Shown: positions 32,880-41,683 of the stretch, one piece after another
Layout: each line of letters begins with the position of its first letter
How positions within the stretch are numbered: the stretch's first letter is position 1
Assembly: GCF_001440475.1 (NCBI RefSeq)
Contig: NZ_LLYB01000082.1
Span: forward strand, 1 to 64,000
Direction: 5' to 3'
Length of the DNA stretch: 64,000 nucleotides
From: Bradyrhizobium lablabi
Lineage (GTDB): Bacteria; Pseudomonadota; Alphaproteobacteria; Rhizobiales; Xanthobacteraceae
Notes under the pieces: generated by a model
The model's database searches: none
Seen by the model: only the letters and a program-made list of their open reading frames with translations
What the model was told of the DNA's origin: nothing
Position numbers and translations under genes: made by a program

Positions 32880-35021
32880 CTACGCCCCCTTCAAATAATA
32901 ATTCGCCCGTTTTCCGAGCGCGATCCGCCGCAGTACGCGACGCATCGCCATCGAGGCCCGCAGCGGTTTGATCGCCGTCGTCACCGTGCGATAGAAGGCG
33001 AGCTTCACCGCATCGAGCACCGGCTGCTTGCCGGGCGGCTGCTGCGGCATGCCGATGCCGCGCAGCATCGAATTGAAGAAGTGCAGATCGTTCATCCGCC
33101 GCACTTCACGCGTCTTCCAGGTGATCGCCATCGAGATCGAGAACGAGCCGGCGGTGCGCACCCAGTGCGGCCATTGATAGGGCACGTAGCAGCCGTCGCC
33201 CGCGAACAGGTGGAATTCGGTGCCCCGCGGCGCAATGCTCTCGTCGTATTTCAGGTTGCGGTGCTTGGTCATCGAGCGCTCGATCTCGTCGTCGGACACG
33301 ATCGAGCGGTCGGTGTTGTCGAAGATCGTGAAGAACTTTTCGCCGTGGATGTGCACGAAGAAATTGTCTTCGCTGTCGAGATGGAACGGCGTGGTCGAGT
33401 TCGGCGAGGACACGAACAGGAAGCCCTCGACCTGCTCGAAGCCGGCATCGAGAAGGCTGTTGTAGCCGCGGGCGCGGGCGACCGAAAGCAGCGTGTCCTC
33501 CAGCAGGGCCCGGTATTCCGGTGAGTTTTCCACGCGCTTGAGCACCATCCAGGCGCCGGCGGTCTCGATGCTTTTGACGACTTCGACGGGGTCGAGATCG
33601 ACGCTGGGAATCGCATCCGGATCCTGGCTGATCGCGACCTTGCCGGAATTATATTCGATCAGGTCGCGCGGCAGTTCGGAGGCCAGTTGCGCGATGCGCG
33701 GCAGCGTCAGCAGCGGATGGCCGGCGAGCTTGTGATGGATCGCAAATGGCTTTAGCGGAAAGTCGCGGCGGAGCGCATCGTGATCGGCCGTAATGACGGA
33801 GGCGATGGCGGTGAGGGTGTTCATTTGGGATCGCTCCTGCCGTTTTCTGATCAGATGAACCATCCGGCGCGCCGGCTCGCGGATCGCGCCGCGCAATGCC
33901 AGGGCAGCGCGGACCAGCGCGACAACGGGATCGTTCCGCCGCAGCGGGATCAGCACGTCGCCGATCGCAAGGCGTCCGCGCCAGATCGGGTTGATCATGG
34001 GATGGTCGGGACTGGCGGTGGAATCCACCCTGGTAATGGCCGGATCGGCGCAGAGATGCTGCGTCAGCTCCAGCGTCAGTTGCACGCCCGGTGAGAATTT
34101 TGCGAAGCGCTCGTCGACGCCGAGCTTGAAGTAGAAGGCGCGGTCCTGGTGGCGCAGCACGATCGCCGCCGCTACCGGCATCTCGCCGGCGCGCAAGATG
34201 ACGATCTCGCACTGGCCGGTCTCGGCCAGCGCCGACGTGGCGCGGCGGATGAAGGCAGCGTCGCCCTCGTCCTGGCCGAGCGCGGTGCCGCGCTGGCCTT
34301 TCCAGCCGCTGGCTTCCAGCACCAGGAATGTTTCGATGGCGGCAGCGACCTCGGCCGGCGTCCGCGCCACGTCGAAATGGACGGCGCCGTGTTCGGCGAG
34401 GCGATTACGCTGGCGGCGCAGTTCTTTCAGTTTCTTCGCGCCAAGCGCCTCGCGCAGCAGCGCATCCGCGTCACCGGTGGCGTCGAGGCAGGCGCGGACA
34501 TGCGATTGCAGCACCAGCGGCTGCATGCCGCCGCGATGCAGGACGTCGGTAAACGCCTTCATGGCTGGGCCATCGAGCGAGGTGGCGCGGAATATCAGCG
34601 CATGCGCGCCGGCCCGCCGGGCGCGCCGCAAGATGCCGGTCACCGCTTCCGCCGCCATGTCGCGGTCGAGCAGCGGCGTGCAAAGCGTGCCATAGGGGTC
34701 GGCGCTGACCAATGCGGGCAGCGGGATCCTGTAGGTGCACCACATAGAAACCACGGGCACGAGACCGATCAGGGTGGATGCATCGCGCCACGCGCCGAGC
34801 GCGGCAGCATTGCCACGCCCCGGCGCCGAAGCGTTTACTGCCAATTCCCATTCGGGCAAGTAATAGCCGTTCGGCTCGGCGGCGCGCATCGAGAGCGCGC
34901 GCCAGTGGGACGCGGAAATGTCCGCAAGCGGCGTCAGCGCCCCGCCGGAGCCCGGCGCGCGTGCGTCCGCGTCCTTGCCCGATGCGCGGCGCACCGTTGA
35001 TGTATCGGCAATATCGGCCAC
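32880..35021 (-). CDS. Fusion of GNAT/BioF2-like acyltransferase and JmjC-type cupin
   Basis: The 713-residue protein has two unlike halves. Residues about 40-390 match the CelD/BioF2-type acetyltransferase fold (LREALGAKKLKELRRQRNRL; FYFKLGVDERFAKFSPGVQL). Residues about 400-713 are a cupin-like oxygenase domain with a metal triad H547, D549 (TPFHLDSEDNFF) and H619 (YQWPHWVRTAG). An internal ATG at 33824 (residue 400) with AGGAG 11 bases upstream marks the joint, so a separate cupin could also be made. The start is GTG. Likely a protein or polysaccharide modifier, by inference. Confidence 0.8.
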   Translation of the reverse strand: MADIADTSTVRRASGKDADARAPGSGGALTPLADISASHWRALSMRAAEPNGYYLPEWELAVNASAPGRGNAAALGAWRDASTLIGLVPVVSMWCTYRIPLPALVSADPYGTLCTPLLDRDMAAEAVTGILRRARRAGAHALIFRATSLDGPAMKAFTDVLHRGGMQPLVLQSHVRACLDATGDADALLREALGAKKLKELRRQRNRLAEHGAVHFDVARTPAEVAAAIETFLVLEASGWKGQRGTALGQDEGDAAFIRRATSALAETGQCEIVILRAGEMPVAAAIVLRHQDRAFYFKLGVDERFAKFSPGVQLTLELTQHLCADPAITRVDSTASPDHPMINPIWRGRLAIGDVLIPLRRNDPVVALVRAALALRGAIREPARRMVHLIRKRQERSQMNTLTAIASVITADHDALRRDFPLKPFAIHHKLAGHPLLTLPRIAQLASELPRDLIEYNSGKVAISQDPDAIPSVDLDPVEVVKSIETAGAWMVLKRVENSPEYRALLEDTLLSVARARGYNSLLDAGFEQVEGFLFVSSPNSTTPFHLDSEDNFFVHIHGEKFFTIFDNTDRSIVSDDEIERSMTKHRNLKYDESIAPRGTEFHLFAGDGCYVPYQWPHWVRTAGSFSISMAITWKTREVRRMNDLHFFNSMLRGIGMPQQPPGKQPVLDAVKLAFYRTVTTAIKPLRASMAMRRVLRRIALGKRANYYLKGA

Positions 35022-35194
35022 TTCCCCAATCCCCGCTCGCGATTATGTGGCCAGCGACGCCTGGAGGGCGCCGGGTGGTCCATCGCGTTCACGGGGCAAG
35101 GCTAGTGGTAAGAGGTGGAAAATCGCGTTGTGGCGAGGGCCGGATTTGAGCGGTCGCGTTAACGGATCGTTCAGCCTGGTCAGGCCGCCGGCCG

Positions 35195-37918
35195 CTACGC
35201 CACCTCGGCGGCGGGAGCCGTCAGGAACTTGGCTTCAAAATCGCGGGCCGGCATCGGCTTGCCGAAGCAATAGCCCTGGCCTTCTTCGCAGCCCATCCGG
35301 ACCAGGAAGTCGGCGGTGGCCTCGTCCTCGATGCCTTCGGCGATGACGGACAGGCCGAGCTGCTTGCTGAGCCCGATGGTCGAACTGACGATCGCGGCGT
35401 CATCGGGATTGGTCAGCAAGCCCAATACGAAGGAGCGGTCGATCTTCAGCCCGTCGAGCGGGAATTTCTTCAGATAGCTCAAGCTGGCAAAGCCGGTGCC
35501 GAAATCGTCGAAGACGAGGCGAACGCCAAGCTCCTGAATCTCGAGGAACGTATTCAGCGCGCCCTGCTCATCGTGGAGCAGGATATCCTCGGTGACCTCG
35601 AGCTCGAGGCTGGTTGGACTCAAACCCGTGCTGGCGAGCACCTGTGCGACCGAAACGGCGAGGCCACCGGACTCCAACTGGGACGGCGAAAGGTTGACGC
35701 CGATGCGGAGCTTGTGTCCCGCGCGTTCCCAGGCCGCACCCTTGGCGCAGGCGGTCTGGAGCACCCATTCGGCAATCCGCTCGGAAATCGGTGAGGTGTT
35801 GACGACCGGCATGAACTCCGCCGGTGAAATCAGGCCCCGCTCGGGATGACGCCAGCGGATCAGGGCTTCGGCGCCCATCAACCGGCCGTCGGCCAGACGC
35901 AGTTGCGGCTGGTAGAACAATTCGAACTCGTTGCGTTCCGCGGCCAGCGCCAGCTCCGCTTCCAGCGTCAGGCGCTTCTCCAGTTCGCGGCGGATCGAGT
36001 CCTCGAACAGCACATGGCCGCCGCGGTTGGTCGCCTTGGCGCGGCTCAGCGCCAGGTGCGCATTGCTGAGAAGCTCGTCCGCCCTTCGTCCATCGCCCGG
36101 GCAAACGGCGGCGCCGATGCTGACCTTGACGCGGAGGTGGCGGCTTCCGGCCAATAGCGGCGCGTCGAAGCTGTCGCCGATCTGTTCGGCAAAGCGGCTG
36201 AGGTTTTCTGCGATGTCGCTCGTCGGAACTGCGATGGCGAATTCGTCGCCACTCAAACGCGCGACCAGCCCCGTCGGAGGAGTAGCCGCCGCCAGTCGCT
36301 GCGAAATGGCGCGAAGCACGAGATCGCCACAGGTATGGCCGAGCATGTCGTTGATCTGCTGGAAGCCGTCGATGCCGATCACCAACAGTGCCACCTTGTC
36401 GCCGCTTGCCTCGTCGGCGGAAATTTTCGTGTCGAGTTGGGCGTGAAGGGTGTTTCGGTTGATGAGCCCCGTCAGCGTGTCGTGTTCCGCCAGATATTTG
36501 ACTCTCTCGGCCTCGCGCTTGCGCACCGAGATGTCGCGCAGGATCGCGCCGAATTGAAATCCGTCGGCGCCTTGCCAGCCGGAGAACGAGGCTTCGACCG
36601 GAAACACCTCGCCATTGCTGCGGCGTCCGTCGAACTCGACCACCGATCCGGCGGCCAGATGGGCAGCGCTCTCGATCGAAAAGGAAGACGTGGGGAGGGC
36701 TTCGTCGCGGGCGCAGATCTCGTCGAAGGGGCGGCCGATCATTTCCTCGGGCCGATAGCCGAAGATCGCGGTCGCGCCGGGATTCCAGACCGTAATCAAG
36801 TAACGGGAATCCGTGCAGATCAGGCCGTCGCCGAGCGACATAGCCACGCGCTGAAAGCGGCTCTCGGCGACCCTGCCGAGCAGATCGCGGATGTTGATTT
36901 CGTCGAGCGCAATGGCGGCGACATAGACGATGATGGCGATGTGAAACAGCGACGTGTCGAGAATGAGCGGGAAGGCCGCCTGCAGGGCAAAGGCGCCGAC
37001 CTCGAGGGTGAGCGCCGTTGCGCCGAGCATCGCGACACGCTTGCCGGCGGAAAGGCGACGCCATGAGAGCAGCATGATCAAGGCAAGCAGGACCAGCCCC
37101 GTCGCCGTGACGACCCCTGAAGTCCATTGCAATGCGCGGTTCTGCAGCAGCGATTCCGCAGCCAGTGTCTGCAGCACGGGGCCGGACAGGATCACGCCGT
37201 TCGGAACGCTGAAGCGGTCACCGAGTTCGAGGGCGGTGCCGCCGACGACGACCTTCTTGCCCCGAAGCTTTTGCAGTGTCGCCGGGTCGCCATGCAGGAC
37301 GTCGACAAAGGATACTTTGGGAATGCCGGCCGTTCGGATGCTGAAGTCGATCAGGAACGGCGTTCGCTTCTCGGCGTATTGGCCGGAGAGGACGGCGGCC
37401 ATCGAGGGCACGAATTTGCCATCCAGCTTCTCGCCGAACGGATAGCGGCGAACGAGACCGTCGGTTCCGACCTCGACATTGACGAGCGCGGGCCATGAAT
37501 GTTCCGCGAATTGCGGCAGCGGGCGGTTGACGTGAAGCGTCGCCCTGTCGGTGCGGGGCTGCTGGAAGGAGGGCAGCACGACCGATCCGCCGGCGCCGTG
37601 CAGGGCTTCGGCAAAGTTTCGATCCGACCAAGCGTCGGACGGCGTCGAGAAATCGACGTCGAGCGCGATGTCCTGGACGTCCGCCTTCTGAAGCTGCCGG
37701 AGCAGCTCGGCGTGGAGCTGGCGCGGCCACGGCCAGACGCCGATCCTTTCGATTGACGATGCGTCGATCGCGATCACCACGATGTCGCCGCTGACCTGGC
37801 GTGACTGCCAGGAAAATCGCAGGTCGGCCAAAGCGTGGCGCAGCGAGCCATGCCAGCCGCCCGCCAGGACGATCGCCAACGCGATCATCACGAAAACATG
37901 CGGCCGATACTGTTTCAC
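35195..37918 (-). CDS. CHASE2-PAS-GGDEF-EAL membrane signalling protein
   Basis: The 907-residue protein has an N-terminal helix, an extracytoplasmic CHASE2 domain (about 25-270; DIVVIAIDASSIERIGVWPW), three membrane helices (about 272-345), a PAS domain (about 355-475), a GGDEF domain with the variant SGDEF, and a complete-looking EAL domain (GAEALIRWRHPERGLISPAEF-type start, later DDFGTGFASLSYL). It probably makes or breaks cyclic di-GMP in response to an envelope signal. It lies 83 bases downstream of the FecR-domain gene, likely one operon. Confidence 0.92.
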   Translation of the reverse strand: MKQYRPHVFVMIALAIVLAGGWHGSLRHALADLRFSWQSRQVSGDIVVIAIDASSIERIGVWPWPRQLHAELLRQLQKADVQDIALDVDFSTPSDAWSDRNFAEALHGAGGSVVLPSFQQPRTDRATLHVNRPLPQFAEHSWPALVNVEVGTDGLVRRYPFGEKLDGKFVPSMAAVLSGQYAEKRTPFLIDFSIRTAGIPKVSFVDVLHGDPATLQKLRGKKVVVGGTALELGDRFSVPNGVILSGPVLQTLAAESLLQNRALQWTSGVVTATGLVLLALIMLLSWRRLSAGKRVAMLGATALTLEVGAFALQAAFPLILDTSLFHIAIIVYVAAIALDEINIRDLLGRVAESRFQRVAMSLGDGLICTDSRYLITVWNPGATAIFGYRPEEMIGRPFDEICARDEALPTSSFSIESAAHLAAGSVVEFDGRRSNGEVFPVEASFSGWQGADGFQFGAILRDISVRKREAERVKYLAEHDTLTGLINRNTLHAQLDTKISADEASGDKVALLVIGIDGFQQINDMLGHTCGDLVLRAISQRLAAATPPTGLVARLSGDEFAIAVPTSDIAENLSRFAEQIGDSFDAPLLAGSRHLRVKVSIGAAVCPGDGRRADELLSNAHLALSRAKATNRGGHVLFEDSIRRELEKRLTLEAELALAAERNEFELFYQPQLRLADGRLMGAEALIRWRHPERGLISPAEFMPVVNTSPISERIAEWVLQTACAKGAAWERAGHKLRIGVNLSPSQLESGGLAVSVAQVLASTGLSPTSLELEVTEDILLHDEQGALNTFLEIQELGVRLVFDDFGTGFASLSYLKKFPLDGLKIDRSFVLGLLTNPDDAAIVSSTIGLSKQLGLSVIAEGIEDEATADFLVRMGCEEGQGYCFGKPMPARDFEAKFLTAPAAEVA

Positions 37919-38001
37919 GTGGTCACCATTCTGGTGGTTCGAATATGGCGTCGTTGGGCTTGATGACTTTCAGTTCAGGTTATGCACATCGGCTTGCCGG
38001 T

Positions 38002-39138
38002 TCAGCTTCTGCCCCGGCCGTTGCCGTTGCCATTCCCATTGCCGTTTCCATGGCCATTCGCGTTGCCATTGCCCCGGCCATTGCCATTGGCCCCGTTGCC
38101 GTTGCCGTTGCCGTTGCTGTTGCCGTTTCCGTTTCCGTTCCCATTGTTGCTTTTGCCATTGCCGTTTCCGCCGCCTTCCGAGCCGCTGGAGGCAGCTATC
38201 GCAGCGCTGACGCTGGACGCGCTGCTCGCTGCACTGTTGGTGGCGCCGTTGCTCTGGCTGTTGTTCGCGGTATCGGACGCGTCCCAGATCGTGTCGTTCC
38301 TGGCGGCATTACGCGATCCGCCATGCACCGCAGACTTTTCGCGGGCGAGGCCGTGCGTGACGCGATGGACGTTGAGGCGGATTTCACCGATCGACGACGA
38401 AATGCGGGTCACGCCCGGTCTTACGAGATGCACGCCCGATTGGCGCGAGGGCTGGACGCCCTGTCCATTGCCGGCGTGGCGGATCGCCGTAAAGCCTCCG
38501 CGCGGCACCGGCGTGCGCTCGATCGAGGGCGCGCGGGGCTTGCCCTGCTCGATCGGGGCGAGGACGCCGGATCCGCCGAGCGAAAGGCCGGTCTTGCCGG
38601 TGGCGAAGGCGGTCGCATGCTGGCCGGCCATCACTTGCGCGATCTGGCCGGTCTTGAAGTCGGAGACCTCGACCTGGCCGCGGATCACGTCGACGCTGGT
38701 CTTGCCCGCATTGATGGTGACGCGGAATTGCGTGCCCTTCACCACGGCGGCGAGGTAAGGCGTCTCGACTTCGAAATGCTTGACGTTGCGCTTTTCGATG
38801 TCGAGCAGGATCGTGCCCGCCTTCTGCATGATCGTCGTCGACAGCCCTTCCTTCTTGCCGGTGGGGACGCCGACCTCGGAATTCGGCGCAACCAGGATCG
38901 TTTCGTCGCCGCGTGTCAGCAGGACGCGGCCGTTACGGCCGGTGCGGACGGTGTCGCCCGGCTTCAACACGTCTTCCTGCTTCAGTGACACCTGCTGCAC
39001 GCCGCTGCCGGCGAGCCAGACTTCGCCCGAGGATTTGCTCACGGTCCAGTCGCCGCCGTCGGCGGCAAACGCACCGGACGTCGCCGCCAGCATCAATGCT
39101 CCGGCGAGTGCTGACGAGATCGGATTGGCCGCACGCAT
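38002..39138 (-). CDS. FecR-domain protein with Asn/Gly-repeat tail
   Basis: The 378-residue protein has a signal peptide (cut near AFA-A, residue 25), then a FecR domain (about 50-190; LKPGDTVRTGRNGRVLLTRG; FEVETPYLAAVVKGTQFRVT). A variable middle and a tail of about 70 residues made of Asn-Gly repeats follow. FecR domains sense or bind envelope ligands. It precedes the CHASE2 cyclic-di-GMP gene and is divergent from a TpsB transporter gene. The repeat tail may vary between strains. Confidence 0.87.
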   Translation of the reverse strand: MRAANPISSALAGALMLAATSGAFAADGGDWTVSKSSGEVWLAGSGVQQVSLKQEDVLKPGDTVRTGRNGRVLLTRGDETILVAPNSEVGVPTGKKEGLSTTIMQKAGTILLDIEKRNVKHFEVETPYLAAVVKGTQFRVTINAGKTSVDVIRGQVEVSDFKTGQIAQVMAGQHATAFATGKTGLSLGGSGVLAPIEQGKPRAPSIERTPVPRGGFTAIRHAGNGQGVQPSRQSGVHLVRPGVTRISSSIGEIRLNVHRVTHGLAREKSAVHGGSRNAARNDTIWDASDTANNSQSNGATNSAASSASSVSAAIAASSGSEGGGNGNGKSNNGNGNGNGNSNGNGNGNGANGNGRGNGNANGHGNGNGNGNGNGRGRS

Positions 39139-39266
39139 GAAACGCTCTCCATTGCCGCTTTGTCCCGGAGGCTAGGAGAAATGTTTCAATATTGCGTGAG
39201 CGAAAGCCATGTGCCCGTCGCGATGCATTAACCGTTCATTGACCATAATTTTTTATTAAAAATCAT
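39139..39266. promoter_or_regulatory. Divergent AT-rich promoter region with a CtrA-like site
   Basis: This gap serves the FecR-domain gene and the TpsB gene. It is clearly AT-rich near 39245-39266 (ATAATTTTTTATTAAAAATC). TTAACCGTTCATTGAC at 39228-39243 differs by one base from the CtrA consensus TTAA-N7-TTAAC. If real, it would link this locus to the cell cycle; a chance match is possible. Confidence 0.45.
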
Positions 39267-41054
39267 ATGGCTACCAGTCCCGTCACCAACTTGGGTTCGT
39301 CATCCGTACAACTACGGAGACAGGCCATTTCAGCTTTGTCCCGCGTGGTGACGATTAGCCTCGGCCTGTGGAGTTTGATCGCCTGCTGCCCGGCGCAAGC
39401 GCAGCACGCCAACCAGCCCGGATACGATCCAAGGCAGACCGAGAAACGTTTCGAGAACCAGCAATCGAGTCAGGGCGCGAACGGGCGGCCGCGGCTGCCG
39501 TCGCCGCAATTCGCCGGAACGGAGGGGCAGGGGAGCGCCATGCCGCTGTTCGTGCTTCGACGCGTTTCGATCAGCGGCGCCGTCGCGATCCCGCAGGACC
39601 GGCTGGTAACGGCGTATCAACCCTACATCGGGAAAAAAGTATCGCAGGCTGACCTAGCCGCGATGGCCGCCGCGGTCGGCGATGTCTATCGCGCTGCCGG
39701 CTTTCATCTCAGCCGGGCGATCGTTCCGCCGCAGGACGTTCAGAGCGGCGTGCTTCGCATTCAAGTCATCGAAGGCAGCATCACGGATCTGACATTGAAG
39801 GGCGACGGCGCCGAGCAATTCGGCGTCCAGCCGATGCTCGCTGCCGTGCTGGCGGAACGGCCGTCGCGGCTTGCAACGCTCGAACGGCAATTGCTGCTGA
39901 TCAACGGCAGGCCTGGCGTGCGGATCGAGGACACCGCGATCGAGGAGATCGGCACCGCGAGCGGTCACTTCCGCCTGATCCTGTCGGTGAAAACCTGGCA
40001 CGTCTTCACCTCGTTCGGCGTCGACAATTTCGGATCGTCCTCGGTCGGTCCATGGCAGAGTTACGGAACGGCGGCGTTCAACTCCTATCTCGTAGCAGGC
40101 GATTCCTTGGTGGTGAATCTCTCGACCACGCCCGGCGATGTCAGGCAGCTCGCATTCGGCCGCATGTCCTACGAGGTGCCGGTCGGCACCGACGGCGCCC
40201 GCGTCGGCGCGTCCGGCTATTACAGCGAGGTTCGGCCCGGCGATTACCGCCGTCTCTATAGCGACACCATCAAGACCGAGTCGTTCGAAATTCGCGGCAG
40301 CATCGTTCCCTTGCAATCGCAGAAGTCCGGCTTGATGCTGACTGCGGCTGCCGGATTCACCAATGCGTCCGAGAAAGACGTGTTCGGCCCGATCTACGCC
40401 GACCGCATCCGCACCGCCAGCCTCACGGCCGACTACCGCCTGCAGGACGATTTCGGCGGCACCAATTATCTGACCGCGAGCTATCGCCAGGGCCTCGACA
40501 TTTTCGGCGCCTCGCAGCGCGGCGACGACGACCTGTCGCGCTTCGGCGCGTCAGCCACATTTTCCGCGCTGAATTTCTGGTTCACGCGCTACCAAACGAT
40601 AACAGATGCGTGGTCGCTGAAACTGGCCGCGGCCGGCCAGACCGCGTCCGGTCCGCTCTTCACCTCGCAGCAATTCTATCTCGGCGGCCTCGCGTTCGGC
40701 CGCGGCTATGGCAGCGCCGAGATCAGCGGCGACAACGGTCTTGCCGGCACGGCCGAACTGCGCTTCGACCAGAAGACTAACCTGCCATATCTCAGCGGCT
40801 ACCAGATCTACGCCTTCGTCGACAGCGGCGTCGCCTGGAACGACGGCTATCATCTGAGCGACGGCCTGTCGCTGACCTCGGCCGGCGCCGGCGTCCGCTT
40901 CTTCCTCGCCGACGGCCTGCAAGCCGACATCGGCGCCGCCGCGCCGCTCAGCTACCGCGCGCCAGATAATCCAACCCGCGGCGCGCGCGTGCTGTTCTCG
41001 CTGACGAGCGCGCTGAAGCTCTGCCCGGTGCGCGCGACGACAAGGTGCTTGTAG
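39267..41054 (+). CDS. ShlB/FhaC-type outer-membrane transporter (TpsB)
   Basis: The 595-residue protein has a signal region (ACCPAQAQ near 45), a POTRA part (about 95-240; LFVLRRVSISGAVAIPQDRL; SRAIVPPQDVQSGVLRIQVI) and a C-terminal beta-barrel (with YLGGLAFGRGYGSAEISGDN, the VRGY/F-like plug motif region). It would export a large TpsA adhesin or exoprotein. No TpsA gene is in the window. The divergent FecR and CHASE2 genes suggest a joined envelope-sensing and secretion locus. Confidence 0.9.
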   Translation: MATSPVTNLGSSSVQLRRQAISALSRVVTISLGLWSLIACCPAQAQHANQPGYDPRQTEKRFENQQSSQGANGRPRLPSPQFAGTEGQGSAMPLFVLRRVSISGAVAIPQDRLVTAYQPYIGKKVSQADLAAMAAAVGDVYRAAGFHLSRAIVPPQDVQSGVLRIQVIEGSITDLTLKGDGAEQFGVQPMLAAVLAERPSRLATLERQLLLINGRPGVRIEDTAIEEIGTASGHFRLILSVKTWHVFTSFGVDNFGSSSVGPWQSYGTAAFNSYLVAGDSLVVNLSTTPGDVRQLAFGRMSYEVPVGTDGARVGASGYYSEVRPGDYRRLYSDTIKTESFEIRGSIVPLQSQKSGLMLTAAAGFTNASEKDVFGPIYADRIRTASLTADYRLQDDFGGTNYLTASYRQGLDIFGASQRGDDDLSRFGASATFSALNFWFTRYQTITDAWSLKLAAAGQTASGPLFTSQQFYLGGLAFGRGYGSAEISGDNGLAGTAELRFDQKTNLPYLSGYQIYAFVDSGVAWNDGYHLSDGLSLTSAGAGVRFFLADGLQADIGAAAPLSYRAPDNPTRGARVLFSLTSALKLCPVRATTRCL

Positions 41055-41055
41055 C

Positions 41056-41463
41056 TCAGACCGGCTCGTAGCTTTCGCTGGTGCAGGTGTCCTCGGCTTC
41101 GACCTTTTGCCGGTCGGCGATCACGCCGTCGGAAATCTCGATCCGATAGGTCTGCGTGCCCAAGGGCTTGCCGGTCACCGAAACCACTTCGGCCTTGACG
41201 CAGGCGGTCCAGCCGGGGCCGCGGAGGTTGGGGCGCGGCTCGGAGACGCGAACATGCGTAGGCTGCGAGGCTGCTACGAATACTGAGTCCAGCTTCTGCC
41301 GCAGCAGCAATTTGACGTCGGGCGGCGTTCCCAGCGTGGGCGGGTCGGGCGCCTTGCCGCGCATGAAGTCGGGCACCGGCGCGCGGACGTCGGCGAAGCC
41401 GCAACCCGCGAGCGTTAGCGCCGCGCCCGCCACCAGCGCTATATGAACCCCAATCCGCCGCAT
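41056..41463 (-). CDS. Predicted lipoprotein of unknown function
   Basis: The 135-residue product has a lipoprotein signal (LTLAGC, Cys near 21) and a mature part with a conserved-looking beta stretch (PGWTACVKAEVVSVTGKPLG, TQTYRIEISDGVI). A cysteine pair (C in WTACVK and DTCTSES) could form a disulfide. I chose the ATG at 41463, which places the signal at the start. Its stop lies one base after the convergent TpsB stop. Function is unknown. Confidence 0.72.
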   Translation of the reverse strand: MRRIGVHIALVAGAALTLAGCGFADVRAPVPDFMRGKAPDPPTLGTPPDVKLLLRQKLDSVFVAASQPTHVRVSEPRPNLRGPGWTACVKAEVVSVTGKPLGTQTYRIEISDGVIADRQKVEAEDTCTSESYEPV

Positions 41464-41683
41464 CGGAGGTTGTTTTAGCCCGGCAGGGCCATTCCGGACA
41501 GGGGATCGCCGCACACAAAACGATCTCGCGACTGTGATTTGGATCACTGCAGGGGATTCTCGGCCTGCGACAACATCGCCCTTCAATCGGGCCGTCGTCG
41601 CGCCTCACATGGCGCGACCGGCTTGAACCTTTGGCTTCGGGGGCGTGACCAACCCGAAGCCTGCATTGTCGGGAGATGGCATC

